Positions 31,555 through 40,358 of a DNA stretch of 64,000 nt are shown here, piece after piece. The stretch lies in NCBI GenBank assembly GCA_049585795.1, contig JBAVAQ010000045.1, positions 1 through 64,000 of the forward strand, given 5' to 3'. Each line of letters starts with the position of its first letter. Positions within the stretch are counted from its first letter, which is position 1. The DNA is from JABDBE01 sp049585795 (GTDB lineage: Bacteria; Acidobacteriota; Terriglobia; Terriglobales; Acidobacteriaceae). A program made the translations under genes and the position numbers. The notes below the pieces were generated by a model. The model saw only the letters and a list, made by a program, of their open reading frames with translations. It was not told where the DNA came from and did not search any database.

Positions 31555-34296
31555 ATGGCAACGCAAACTCTCCCCGAAGCAGAAATCGCAGCAGCCAGCA
31601 GAAAACCAACCGTTCAGTACGTCTACTTTTTCGGCGGCGGCAAAGCCGATGGCAACGGCAAGATGAAAGATGAACTCGGCGGAAAAGGCGCCGGTCTTGC
31701 CGAAATGACCAACGCGGGCCTGCCCGTGCCCCCGGGCTTTACCATCCAAACCGAAGCCTGTCGCGAATACATGCGGCACGGCGGAGTCTCGAAAGAACTT
31801 GACCGTGAGATGGAAGAAGCCTTGGCCCATCTTGAGCAACTGCAAGGCCAGAAGCTCGGCAAGGGCGAAAACCCGCTGCTGGTAAGCGTTCGCTCCGGCG
31901 CAAAGTTTTCCATGCCGGGCATGATGGATACGATTCTCAATCTTGGATTGAACGATCAAAGTGTCGAAGCTCTGGCGAGACGCAGCAAGAACCCGCGCTT
32001 TGCCTACGATTCCTACCGCCGCCTGATTCAGATGTTCGGTAACGTTGTTCTTGAGATTCCGAAGGCAGCGTTCGACGAAGTCTTTGATGCGAAGAAGAAG
32101 CAGAGGAAGAAAAAGCTTGATACCGAATTGGACGCAAAGGACCTCAAGGAAGTCATTGCCGAATACAAGAAAGTCGTCAAGAAGCACACCAAGCGCGACT
32201 TCCCGCAAGATGCGCACGACCAACTGGTCATGGCGCGCGACGCTGTTTTCCGCTCCTGGCAAAACGACCGGGCCAAGCACTACCGCCGAATCAACAATAT
32301 CTCCGACGATCTGGGAACCGCGGTCAATGTACAGGCAATGGTCTTCGGCAATCTCGGCGACACCAGCGGCACCGGCGTAGGTTTTACCCGCAACCCTGCC
32401 CTCGGCAACAAAGAATTCTACGGCGAGTTCCTGATGAACGCGCAGGGCGAAGACGTTGTCTCCGGGGTTCGTACGCCTGTTCCCATTCTCGAACTGGAAA
32501 AGATCATGTCGGATGTCTACCGGCAGCTTCGCGACATCACCACCCGCCTGGAAAAACATTATCGTGATATGCAGGATTTCGAATTCACCATTCAAGAAGG
32601 CAAGCTTTACATGCTGCAAACACGCAACGGCAAGCGCACCGGTCTTGCTGCCGTGCGCGTGGCTATTCAAATGGTGGAAGAAGGCCTGATCACAAAAGAA
32701 GAAGCCATCTTCCGCGTGGAACCGAACCAGCTTTATGACTTTCTTGTCCCGCGTCTGGATGAGAAGAAAGCGAAGGTCGAAGTTCTGGCAACCGGATTGC
32801 CCGCATCGCCCGGCGCCGCTGTCGGGCAAATTGTGTTTACGGCGGATGAAGCAGTTGAAAAAGCGGGGCACGGCAGTAAAAGAAATCCGGTCATCCTGGT
32901 CAGGGCCGAAACTACTCCCGAAGATATCCATGGCATGGAAGTCGCAGCGGGCATTCTCACTTCACGCGGCGGCATGACTAGCCATGCGGCGGTCGTTACC
33001 CGCGGCATGGGCAAGTGTTGCGTCGCCGGCGCGGGCGACATTGGGGTAAACGAACATGCCCGCGAGATGCGGGTCAAAGCCCAGGTCTTCAAAGAGGGCG
33101 ACTGGATTTCGCTCGACGGAACCACCGGCCGCGTTATCAAAGGCAAGCTTAATACTCTCGACGCAGCGCCCGACGATCCGGAACTGATGAAGTTCCTGGG
33201 CTGGGCAGAGCCGTTCCGCAAAATCGGGGTGCGGGCCAACGCAGACATTCCGCGCGACGCGAAACAGGCGCGCGCGTTTGGCGCCGAGGGCATTGGCCTG
33301 TGCCGTACCGAGCACATGTTCTTCGCCGAAGACCGTCTTCCGCACGTGCGTGCCATGATTCTTGCTGATAATGAAAAAGATCGCCGAGCCGCGCTGAAAA
33401 AACTTCTGCCTATGCAGCGTGCTGACTTCATCGGCTTGTTTCGGGTGATGGATGGTCTGCCGGTCACCATTCGGCTGCTGGATCCGCCGCTGCATGAGTT
33501 CCTCCCAAAGCGCGAAGAATTAATGGTGGAGATCGCGGTGCTCGAAGCCACCAAGCCGCGCTCCCCCAAGTTGAAAGAATTAAGAAATCTGCTGCGCCGG
33601 GTCGAGGAATTGCACGAGTTCAATCCCATGCTCGGACATCGCGGCTGCCGCCTGGGCATTACCTATCCCGAGATTACCGAAATGCAATCTCGCGCCATTT
33701 TCGAAGCCGCAGTTGCAGTCGAGGCGGAAGGAATCAAGACTCATGCTGAAGTCATGATTCCACTTATCGCAACCCTGAAGGAAATGGAGAATCAGGCCGC
33801 GATCGTGCGGCGCGTGGCGGAGGAAGTTTTTCGCGAGAAAGGCAAAAAGGTGCATTACCTTGTTGGCACCATGATCGAGTTGCCGCGAGCGGCGCTGCTG
33901 GCGGGCGAGATCGCCAAAGAAGCCGAGTTCTTCAGCTTCGGCACCAACGATCTCACCCAGACCACGTTCGGTTTCTCGCGCGACGATGTGAACAAAGTGT
34001 TGCCGACTTATCTGAAAGAAGGCATCCTCAAACAGGATCCGTTCGCGGTGATCGATCGCGAGGGTGTGGGAGAGTTGGTCCGCATCGGAATCGAACGCGG
34101 GCGCAAGACGCGGCCCGGCCTCGAAGTAGGAATCTGCGGAGAGCACGGCGGCGATCCCGACTCGGTGAAGTTCTGCCACGAAGTAGGGATGGACTACGTG
34201 GCCTGCTCCCCCTTCCGCGTGTTGACGGCAAGGCTAGCCGCGGCACAAGCCGGGGCGAGCGACAAGCTAAAGATCGAGGGCGGAAGAACGAAATAG
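31555..34296 (+). CDS. ppdK: Pyruvate, phosphate dikinase
   Basis: The 913-residue enzyme has the three expected parts. The ATP-grasp nucleotide-binding domain includes KGAGLAEMTNAGLPVPPGFT and SVRSGAKFSMPGMMDTILN. The phosphohistidine domain has the catalytic His in GGMTSHAAVVTRGMGKC. The C-terminal PEP/pyruvate TIM barrel includes GEHGGDPDSVKFCHEVGMDY. It interconverts pyruvate, ATP and phosphate with PEP, AMP and pyrophosphate in the cytoplasm. AAAGGA precedes the ATG. No gene for the PPDK regulatory kinase-phosphatase is nearby. A terminator follows at 34313. Confidence 0.97.
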   Translation: MATQTLPEAEIAAASRKPTVQYVYFFGGGKADGNGKMKDELGGKGAGLAEMTNAGLPVPPGFTIQTEACREYMRHGGVSKELDREMEEALAHLEQLQGQKLGKGENPLLVSVRSGAKFSMPGMMDTILNLGLNDQSVEALARRSKNPRFAYDSYRRLIQMFGNVVLEIPKAAFDEVFDAKKKQRKKKLDTELDAKDLKEVIAEYKKVVKKHTKRDFPQDAHDQLVMARDAVFRSWQNDRAKHYRRINNISDDLGTAVNVQAMVFGNLGDTSGTGVGFTRNPALGNKEFYGEFLMNAQGEDVVSGVRTPVPILELEKIMSDVYRQLRDITTRLEKHYRDMQDFEFTIQEGKLYMLQTRNGKRTGLAAVRVAIQMVEEGLITKEEAIFRVEPNQLYDFLVPRLDEKKAKVEVLATGLPASPGAAVGQIVFTADEAVEKAGHGSKRNPVILVRAETTPEDIHGMEVAAGILTSRGGMTSHAAVVTRGMGKCCVAGAGDIGVNEHAREMRVKAQVFKEGDWISLDGTTGRVIKGKLNTLDAAPDDPELMKFLGWAEPFRKIGVRANADIPRDAKQARAFGAEGIGLCRTEHMFFAEDRLPHVRAMILADNEKDRRAALKKLLPMQRADFIGLFRVMDGLPVTIRLLDPPLHEFLPKREELMVEIAVLEATKPRSPKLKELRNLLRRVEELHEFNPMLGHRGCRLGITYPEITEMQSRAIFEAAVAVEAEGIKTHAEVMIPLIATLKEMENQAAIVRRVAEEVFREKGKKVHYLVGTMIELPRAALLAGEIAKEAEFFSFGTNDLTQTTFGFSRDDVNKVLPTYLKEGILKQDPFAVIDREGVGELVRIGIERGRKTRPGLEVGICGEHGGDPDSVKFCHEVGMDYVACSPFRVLTARLAAAQAGASDKLKIEGGRTK

Positions 34297-34312
34297 GATC
34301 GCTTCGATGCGA

Positions 34313-34338
34313 GGGGCCGCGGAGAGCGACCCCTTTTT
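34313..34338 (+). terminator. Rho-independent terminator of ppdK unit
   Basis: GGGG-C-CGC (34313-34320) pairs with GCG-A-CCCC (34326-34333) with one C-A mismatch and a five-base loop, then TTTTT. It lies between the convergent ppdK and the minus-strand gene at 34340. Confidence 0.7.
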
Positions 34339-34339
34339 A

Positions 34340-34927
34340 CTACACTTTCTGCAGGCGGGCGATTAATTTTTGAGCCAGATTCTCCTCTGATTCTGACCAG
34401 AGCAAACGCGCGCTTGCTCCGGAACTTTTCTCAGCCTTGTTGGTGAATTCCACGAGCTTTTGCACGTTGGCCCGAACACGAGTTTCGGTCTCGTCGTCGA
34501 GTTGCGCATCTTCTTGTAGGAACCGCGAGTCGACGCCGAAGTCTACCTCGACGTGGCCCTCGTGCTCGTAGACGCCTTCTTCAAACTCTATTCCGTGAAC
34601 CAGGAATTTCACCAGCGACGGCTGCAATACCCACTCGCGCTGATCCGAAAGCACCCAAAGATCCCAGTAGGCTTCGAACAAATATGCGTAGTCCTCATGA
34701 AGCAAGTCAGAAGCCACAAGCACCACCTGCTCCGGAGGGATGCCGGGCCGGAAGCGCTGCTCAAGAATGGTTGGCTCGTTCCAGGAGACGGGATGCGTGG
34801 CCACGTACGTGATTCCGGGCTGAGCGGCAGAAAATGGAAACTGCCGCATCACCGCCAGAGCACGCGGCAACATTTCGTCCAATTCAAAACTCGGAAACCA
34901 AAGGCTGAGAAAAAGTGCATCGGCCAC
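34340..34927 (-). CDS. Conserved hypothetical protein
   Basis: The 195-residue protein starts at a GTG with AGGAG seven bases upstream. It has no signal peptide or membrane segment and is rich in Glu, Trp and aromatic residues (FLSLWFPSFELDEMLPRALA, YLFEAYWDLWVLSDQREWVL, YEHEGHVEVDFGVDSRFLQE). It looks like a compact cytoplasmic domain. I cannot name its family. It is the last gene before the tRNA-Glu scar region and is transcribed convergently with ppdK. Confidence 0.65.
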   Translation of the reverse strand: MADALFLSLWFPSFELDEMLPRALAVMRQFPFSAAQPGITYVATHPVSWNEPTILEQRFRPGIPPEQVVLVASDLLHEDYAYLFEAYWDLWVLSDQREWVLQPSLVKFLVHGIEFEEGVYEHEGHVEVDFGVDSRFLQEDAQLDDETETRVRANVQKLVEFTNKAEKSSGASARLLWSESEENLAQKLIARLQKV

Positions 34928-35254
34928 AGATTGCTCCTGCCCCCGGGTGGGACATGCTCATATCGATTCTAGAACATTCGGCGAGGCGGGGATGAAAAGG
35001 CTGCCGGATTACACAACAAGCTTCTACCCAAAGGGGAAGTACCTGGTAGCGCTGCGTTCGATAGGGAGCGAGCCAAACGCGCGATGATCGGGGGGCAAAG
35101 AACGCGCCGCTTGGCGCGGCTCGCCCAGATTCTTCGCGGCGCAAAGAACACTTGTTCAGAATCCCGATCAAATGGCACGAGTGCCGGGTAGTTTTGACAC
35201 TGCGTAAACGCACTGTTACCATCGATAAATCAACCCTCGGCCCTTGCCTCTCTC
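34928..35254. other. Intergenic region before tRNA-Glu
   Basis: No gene is supported in these 327 bases. A short hairpin CGCGCC-GCTT-GGCGCG lies near 35103-35118. Minus-strand reading frames across it lack family-like sequence. Confidence 0.4.
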
Positions 35255-35332
35255 GTCCCCGTCGTCTAGCCTGGCCTAGGACATCGCCCTTTCACGGCGG
35301 TAACACGGGTTCAAATCCCGTCGGGGACGCCA
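35255..35332 (+). tRNA. tRNA-Glu (TTC)
   Basis: The sequence folds as a tRNA. The acceptor stem pairs GTCCCCG (35255-35261) with CGGGGAC (35322-35328). The anticodon arm TCGCC/GGCGG encloses the loop CTTTCAC with anticodon TTC. The T arm is CGGG-TTCAAAT-CCCG. Discriminator G (35329) is followed by an encoded CCA (35330-35332). It reads GAA/GAG codons. Integrase and TPR gene remnants lie directly downstream. Confidence 0.97.
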
Positions 35333-35553
35333 ACTTTATCAACCACTTGCAAATCCCCTCCAGAATTTTGTAGGTCCGTTACCGTCCGATAAGCCTCGGT
35401 GCTTGTTTTTTCTTCGTTTTTGTCGAGCAGCAAACTCACAACTCGGCTCTGCGCGTCTCGCTTCGTTTGCGTGATTGCTTGCGCGTAGACGTTCAGAGTG
35501 ACCGAGATGTTTGCGTGTCGCATTAGTTCTTGCACAACCTTCACGTCCTCGCC
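35311..35553 (-). pseudogene. C-terminal remnant of a tyrosine-recombinase integrase
   Basis: The minus-strand frame reads GEDVKVVQELMRHANISVTL then NVYAQAITQTKRDAQSRVVS, which is the C-terminal part of a phage-type integrase (the ELMRHANIS-x-TLxxYAQA block just before the catalytic Tyr, here NVY). Everything upstream is missing. The frame runs into the 3' end of tRNA-Glu and stops in its T loop. This is the expected arrangement when an element integrated at the tRNA 3' end and the rest was later lost. The catalytic Arg and first His of the enzyme are absent. Confidence 0.85.
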
Positions 35554-35690
35554 GTTCCCTTAGCCACTGGTTCCAGGTGCGCCTTGGCCTGAGCCGCAGC
35601 CTCATAGAGCGGCGCTGCGTCCGAGTAACGCTTCTGAGCCATATAAAGCCCCGCGAGATTTGGCGCGATGTCGGGATCGCCGGGGGGCCG
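35541..35690 (-). pseudogene. TPR (kinesin-light-chain type) gene remnant
   Basis: A second minus-strand frame reads DPDIAPNLAGLYMAQKRYSD then AAPLYEAAAQAKAHLEPVA, a typical tetratricopeptide unit. It has no start and continues out of frame into the integrase remnant, ending at a stop at 35541. The junction lies at about 35551-35556. It is a fragment of a larger TPR gene that was broken by the same integration or deletion history. Confidence 0.6.
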
Positions 35691-35731
35691 CGTCCTGGAC
35701 TCAGCTTAGATGGGAGTTCGTAAGCGATTCC

Positions 35732-36286
35732 TTACGAATCGGAGCCGGGGCCGTGAGGCAACCCGCAGTCTTTCCACAACTTTTCCCAATTCCAGATCCC
35801 GGCCATCACCTGGTTCGGCAACCGGAATCCGAGTTGATGCGCGAGCATGCACACCTGCCCGCGATGGTGGGCTTCATGAGAAAGCATGTAGCACAGCATT
35901 TCCACACCCACCGGCCACGGCTGGCCCCAGCCGTCTCTGCGAAACTTCTCGATGCGGCTCCCGGAAGCGCCCAGCGCTTCGGCCAGCATCTCTGCGCAAC
36001 GAGTGGCACTCTCAGCCAATCCGGCGCGGGCCTGCTGCGGCGTGCAGGCCGTGCGGCTGAGCTGTCGTGGAATCTTCAGGTGCGGAGCCGTAAGTCTGAT
36101 CCACTTGCAGCGCATATTGTGCATGTGGGTGAAGATGGCCGCAATGGACCGAGCCTTGCCGGGCGGTTTCGCTGTCCAGGCAATTGGGTCAAGATGTTCG
36201 ATAACCATCTGGTTCATGCGATCGTTGACGGCAAAGATTTCGACAGCGGATCGGCCGAGTTGAGTGTGAACCTTGGCTTGACGCAT
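35732..36286 (-). CDS. DinB-family protein
   Basis: The 184-residue four-helix-bundle protein has the DinB metal-binding histidines: one in IFTHMHN and two in LSHEAHHRGQVCMLAHQLG. The ATG at 36286 is preferred because GGGAG lies eight bases upstream; a GTG two codons earlier is too close to it. DinB/YfiT-type proteins bind a divalent metal and many act as thiol-dependent transferases or hydrolases; the substrate is unknown. It sits near the tRNA scar and is followed on the same strand, after an unlinked gap, by the integrase and TPR remnants. Confidence 0.85.
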   Translation of the reverse strand: MRQAKVHTQLGRSAVEIFAVNDRMNQMVIEHLDPIAWTAKPPGKARSIAAIFTHMHNMRCKWIRLTAPHLKIPRQLSRTACTPQQARAGLAESATRCAEMLAEALGASGSRIEKFRRDGWGQPWPVGVEMLCYMLSHEAHHRGQVCMLAHQLGFRLPNQVMAGIWNWEKLWKDCGLPHGPGSDS

Positions 36287-36340
36287 GGTCACGGCTCCCT
36301 ACCCCTTGACCTATGATACGTCCGAGCATTATGCGCCTCT

Positions 36341-37423
36341 TCAGTTCCGCTTGATAATAAACACCGTCTTATCGTCGATCAGGTCTTGTTCCCCAATCTG
36401 CCGCAGATGATCATCTTCTCTCAGAGCATGTTCCAGCAATGCATTGCAGATATCTTTTGCCGGTAGAAGGCAGTGCTCACGCATCACCGCTTCGAGTTGC
36501 TGGCGTTGTTCATCATCGCTGCCGTCATGAACTCCGTCGGTGTAAAGGAAGAGGATATCTCCGGGATTCATCAGCATGATCTCGGCGACATCGGAGGAGT
36601 TCGCTCGTCTTTGCCGGAAGTGCATGGAGAGATACCGGCTTCGATCGGGATGGTCTTCCGGAATCTCCAGGCCGAGCGGCAGGAATTGGACCATCCGGCT
36701 TTTATCAATCGTCTTGAACTTGCGATCTTCTGCCGAGAAGACCAGCGGCGCGGGATGTCCGAAGTTTACGAACCGAAAATGGCCGTGAGCATGCACTTCT
36801 CCGTAAAGCATGGTCGCAATCTCTCGCGCGTTCTCTTTCTCACTTCTGCCCAGCGCATTGCGAGCGGTGACCGATTGAGCCAAGCGAAGGTTGATGTTCT
36901 CAAATAGCGCGGGTGTGGTTTTTCCGCGGCGGTCGAGTTCGCAGAGCATGAAAGCATGAAACGTGTCATGGACCGTAGATGCAATCTTGGCCGAAATAAT
37001 GCCATGTCCTTGCGCATCGACCAACAGGACCCCCGCCGTGCTATGCAGCTCATGCAGGTCTTCGGCAACCCGCACCTGCTCCGAACTGCGTGCCTCTCTG
37101 TACTCGGTCTCTTTTTCAGGTCCGTAATCCGGCCTCGATTTCAACCATTCCACCTGATCATCCACCGAATTACGCGGCAGCGCACCCGGCCGGAGCGGCT
37201 CGAGAAACTCCTTCGATAACCTCAGCGCCCGCTGAATGCGGGCATCGATATCGTAACGCTGCTGAAAGTTTATGTATTCGAACAGGTCGCCACCGACGGT
37301 TCCGGCAGGAATGGCATTTCCATACATCTCGATTCCCGGGAGATGCGGAATCGCGCCTTCGACCGGCATCAGCCGCTGGCGCAGATAGTCGTCTATATTT
37401 GGATCGGTGTAGGGTGTTGCCAT
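36341..37423 (-). CDS. PP2C/SpoIIE-type protein phosphatase
   Basis: The 360-residue protein has a SpoIIE/RsbU-type phosphatase domain. Metal-binding aspartates lie in AGTVGGDLFEYI, GVLLVDAQGHGIISAKIA and PGDILFLYTDGVHDGSDDEQ, with a terminal IDDKTVFIIKRN. It dephosphorylates Ser/Thr on partner-switching anti-sigma antagonists in known relatives. An insertion of about 70 residues (ARIQRALRLSKEFLEPLRPG region) splits the first aspartate motif from the rest. There is no sensor or membrane domain. A partner STAS gene is not adjacent; the SpoIIAA-like gene at 1804-2259 is far away. Confidence 0.85.
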   Translation of the reverse strand: MATPYTDPNIDDYLRQRLMPVEGAIPHLPGIEMYGNAIPAGTVGGDLFEYINFQQRYDIDARIQRALRLSKEFLEPLRPGALPRNSVDDQVEWLKSRPDYGPEKETEYREARSSEQVRVAEDLHELHSTAGVLLVDAQGHGIISAKIASTVHDTFHAFMLCELDRRGKTTPALFENINLRLAQSVTARNALGRSEKENAREIATMLYGEVHAHGHFRFVNFGHPAPLVFSAEDRKFKTIDKSRMVQFLPLGLEIPEDHPDRSRYLSMHFRQRRANSSDVAEIMLMNPGDILFLYTDGVHDGSDDEQRQQLEAVMREHCLLPAKDICNALLEHALREDDHLRQIGEQDLIDDKTVFIIKRN

Positions 37424-37507
37424 AAGAGATTTTATCGCGAGGGGAGCAATATCCTCGGCAGACCTGCTTTCGACAGCACCCCTTTCGAATTCAGTGAATG
37501 CTCACCT

Positions 37508-39013
37508 CTAAGAAGCAGTAGCTAATGGAGCCATGGATTGCCGCTCACCCTGCCGCTGAACCGTCGCGTCGGCGGATTTTGGCAGCGAAGGCACGGACGA
37601 GAACAACGCGCCAAGCCCCTCCGCCAGAGTCGGATGAGCCAGAATAGCTTCGCGCAGGGCGGTATAGGGCAAGCCCGCGCTCATCGCAATCTGGACCGAA
37701 GACATAATTTCGCCAGCGCCGACAGCGAAGGCGGTGAATCCGAGGATGCGGTCACCGTCGGTTTGCACCAGGGCCTTCAGGAATCCTCGTGTTTCTGAAA
37801 GCGTGCGTGCCCGCAATACTGCTTCCATGGGGATCTTGAACAACCGGTACGCAATTCCTCTCGTTGTAGCTTCGTTCTCACTTAAGCCGATGCGGGCGAA
37901 TTCCGGGTCGGTAAACAGGCAAAACGGGACCTGCCTGCCGATGGTTACGTGGTTGCCGCCGGAGAGGTTGTCGCGGATTACGCGGAAATCGTCAATGCTG
38001 ATGTGGGTGAACTGCGGGCTGCCGGCCACTTCGCCGAGCGCCCAAACTCCGGGCGCCGTCGTCTCCAGCCGCTCATTGACTTTGATGTACCCGCGATCCG
38101 TCAGTTCGACCCCGGCCAACTCCAATCCGAGGCCTTCCGTACTTGGCTGGCGACCTGCCGCAACCAGCAGATGAGAACCCTCCAGCGTCTTCATCGCCCC
38201 TTCTTGCTCGATGACGATTCTCACCGACTGGCCCGACTTTCCCGATACCCTTTTGATATTTGCGTCAAGCACGATGTCGATGTCTTCATCCCCGAAAAGA
38301 CTGTGGAGACCTTCACTCACATCTTCGTCTTCCCGATGCATCAACCGATCATTGCGATCGATCACCGAAACTCTGCTGCCGAAGCGGCGCATCGCCTGGG
38401 ATAGTTCTATTCCGACGTAGCCACCCCCAATTACGAGAAGGTGTTCGGGAACCTCATCGAGTTCCAGCGCCTCGACATGAGTGAGCGGCTGGGCGTCAGC
38501 AAGTCCATGAATTAGTTCTACTCCAGCCCGTGTGCCGGTACTGATGATCACATTGGCTCCGCGTAGTTGACGGCTGCTTCCATTGGGAAGCGTGACCTCT
38601 AAGGTTTTGGGGCCTATAAACCGGCCAGAGCCGAAGATAAGCTCCGCTCCGGTCTTCTTGTAAATCTCGAGATACATTTCGTTCAGGCCTGACACCATCC
38701 TGCGCTTGCGGTCACGCACCGCGGACATATCAATGGCGAAGCCGTCCCGAGCGATGCCGAACTCCTCACTTCGGCGAACGTACGATGCCACCTTGGCACT
38801 GTGGATGATGTTTTTGCTGGGCAGACAAGCGATGTTCGGACATGATCCGCCGATGTATTTGCGATCGATCACCGCGACGCGCTGTCCTTGGCCGGCAAAG
38901 GTCCATGCGGCGACTGTCGACCCTGTGCCCCCGCCGAGGATCACAAGATCAAATTCTTCTGGATCCGCCTTCTTGAGTAAATGGATGGAAGAAACCTTCT
39001 CCGTGCTGCTCAT
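37508..39013 (-). CDS. FAD-dependent disulfide oxidoreductase (Lpd/MerA-like)
   Basis: The 501-residue class I pyridine nucleotide-disulfide reductase has the FAD motif VILGGGTGSTVAAWTFA, the redox-active disulfide in GGSCPNIACLPSKN, the NAD(P) motif VIGGGYVGIELSQAM and the C-terminal dimer-interface pair HPTLAEGL. All redox residues are present. It resembles dihydrolipoyl dehydrogenase and mercuric reductase; without a lipoyl or heavy-metal neighbour the substrate is open. Its ATG overlaps the crotonase-family stop by four bases (ATGA), so they are co-translated. Confidence 0.9.
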   Translation of the reverse strand: MSSTEKVSSIHLLKKADPEEFDLVILGGGTGSTVAAWTFAGQGQRVAVIDRKYIGGSCPNIACLPSKNIIHSAKVASYVRRSEEFGIARDGFAIDMSAVRDRKRRMVSGLNEMYLEIYKKTGAELIFGSGRFIGPKTLEVTLPNGSSRQLRGANVIISTGTRAGVELIHGLADAQPLTHVEALELDEVPEHLLVIGGGYVGIELSQAMRRFGSRVSVIDRNDRLMHREDEDVSEGLHSLFGDEDIDIVLDANIKRVSGKSGQSVRIVIEQEGAMKTLEGSHLLVAAGRQPSTEGLGLELAGVELTDRGYIKVNERLETTAPGVWALGEVAGSPQFTHISIDDFRVIRDNLSGGNHVTIGRQVPFCLFTDPEFARIGLSENEATTRGIAYRLFKIPMEAVLRARTLSETRGFLKALVQTDGDRILGFTAFAVGAGEIMSSVQIAMSAGLPYTALREAILAHPTLAEGLGALFSSVPSLPKSADATVQRQGERQSMAPLATAS

Positions 39014-39816
39014 GCGACTTTTCCTTTCTGAGCAACCGGCTCTGTTTTGGCTTGCATGGACTTCACGAGATCGGCGGCCGAGGCCCCTTCCAGTGAGAGC
39101 CCGTAGCCCACTTCTCGTACGATGCGCTCCTTCAAAGGTTGAATGAAGTGGGCGCGGGTGTTTCGGCGGGTGACTTCGGGAGCGCGCAGGTACAAGGAGG
39201 CCAGTTCCCGGGCTCGAGCCAGCGCTTTACCATTGGGCACAACCTCAGCCACCACTCCCCATTCATGCGCCGTGCGCGCGCTCAGCGGTTGCGGATTGAG
39301 CAGAAATGCTTCCGCCCGTCCTGCCCCGGCACGATAACTCCACGTGGTAAAAATTCCGTCACCCGGAACAATGCCACCGGCGAAGTGCGGCAGATCATTA
39401 AAGGTTGCGCCTTCTCCGGCGACAATCACGTTGGCCAGCAGCGCGTACTCGGAATGCACATTGGCGCGTCCTTCGACGGCCGCGACCACCGGTACACGAA
39501 TGTTGGCGATATTCTCCAGAATCTGGACGCCCTCATCGTGAACCTGACTCCAAACCTCGGGATCGGCAACGTTGCCGAACGTCGAAAAATCGATCCCCGG
39601 GATGAATTCTCCGCCGGTTCCCGTGAGGATTACAACCTTGTTGGCGCGGTCCTGCGCGATCCGGTAGAAGGCGTCGACAAAGTCGGTATGATCTTGCGCC
39701 GTAAACGTCAGTGGACCACCGTTGCTATGAAATTGGACTACCAACACGCCTTGCGGGTCTCGGGTTAGCTTCAGGCTGGGATAGTGTGCGAAATAAGCGT
39801 TTTCAGTTTTGTGCAT
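39010..39816 (-). CDS. Enoyl-CoA hydratase/isomerase (crotonase) family protein
   Basis: The 268-residue protein has the crotonase fold: VVILTGTGGEFIPGIDFSTF carries the first oxyanion-hole region, and FAGGIVPGDGIFTTWSYRAG follows at the position of the second. The N-terminal segment (HSNGGPLTFTAQDHTDFVDA) resembles 6-oxocamphor-hydrolase-like members, which cleave C-C bonds of diketones rather than hydrating enoyl-CoA. GGAGG lies before its ATG. It is the first gene of a two-gene unit with the flavoprotein reductase, overlapping it by four bases. The pairing suggests a small oxidative pathway, which I cannot name. Confidence 0.85.
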   Translation of the reverse strand: MHKTENAYFAHYPSLKLTRDPQGVLVVQFHSNGGPLTFTAQDHTDFVDAFYRIAQDRANKVVILTGTGGEFIPGIDFSTFGNVADPEVWSQVHDEGVQILENIANIRVPVVAAVEGRANVHSEYALLANVIVAGEGATFNDLPHFAGGIVPGDGIFTTWSYRAGAGRAEAFLLNPQPLSARTAHEWGVVAEVVPNGKALARARELASLYLRAPEVTRRNTRAHFIQPLKERIVREVGYGLSLEGASAADLVKSMQAKTEPVAQKGKVA

Positions 39817-40358
39817 GGCAATCCTCCAATGTAATTTTGAGCGTGCTACTTCAGCAATGTCTTGTGATCAGCCATTAATGGCGCAGTTCCGAAATCGATG
39901 CTTAACCGTTACACCACACCGAAGCCACCTGGTACCTTGACCAAGTCCCACCGAAGACAAGTGTAAATCTGTAGTTTTGGTCACCGATGTTCCCCTTGAT
40001 CGGTCTAAGATCAATGAAACCGTTACCTGGTGGCGGCAGTCACCTCATAGATGCGAACGTCAGGGCCGTCGGATGTCCCGAAGTTGTTAAAGCGAGAGAG
40101 CGACTGCCGTCGCTAACGCAATAAATGATCTGTATGTATGATGCACGACACCATAAGATGTTTCCGACTCGATTGGCTGTTCCGGAGCCCCGCCTTGACA
40201 AACATCGTGGGAATATCCGCCAACCGATAACCGCATTAGCTATGTTAAGTCGGTTCCGATGCGACGGCAACAGAGACTAAAATCTGGTGTTGATTCGGTT
40301 GAAACCGGGTGCCGTAGTTTCGCATCCGATGTTGAGCGAATCGCATCTTTCTCGATCT
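39817..40358. other. Intergenic region holding a DM13 gene remnant
   Basis: The divergent gap between the crotonase-family and GH15 genes contains one recognisable relic (40023-40190, minus strand). No other coding or regulatory signal stands out. An upstream extension of the GH15 frame reaches a GTG at 40287. Confidence 0.5.
40023..40190 (-). pseudogene. Frameshifted remnant of a DM13-domain gene
   Basis: Three consecutive pieces in different minus-strand frames match the order of a DM13 domain: YGVVHHTYRSFIAL, then SDGSRSL, then RFNNFGTSDGPDVRIYEVTA ending ATR-stop at 40023. DM13 domains characteristically read 'GxxHxTxGxAxIYxLxDGSRxLRFxNFxTSNGPDLxVYLV'. At least two frameshifts are needed to join the pieces, so the gene is dead. 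The N-terminus is not recognisable. Confidence 0.6.

Noticed and set aside
31519..32931. 470-codon open frame antisense to the first half of ppdK
   Set aside because: It mirrors the ppdK codons, has no ribosome binding site and no family-like sequence. It is a shadow of GC-rich coding DNA.
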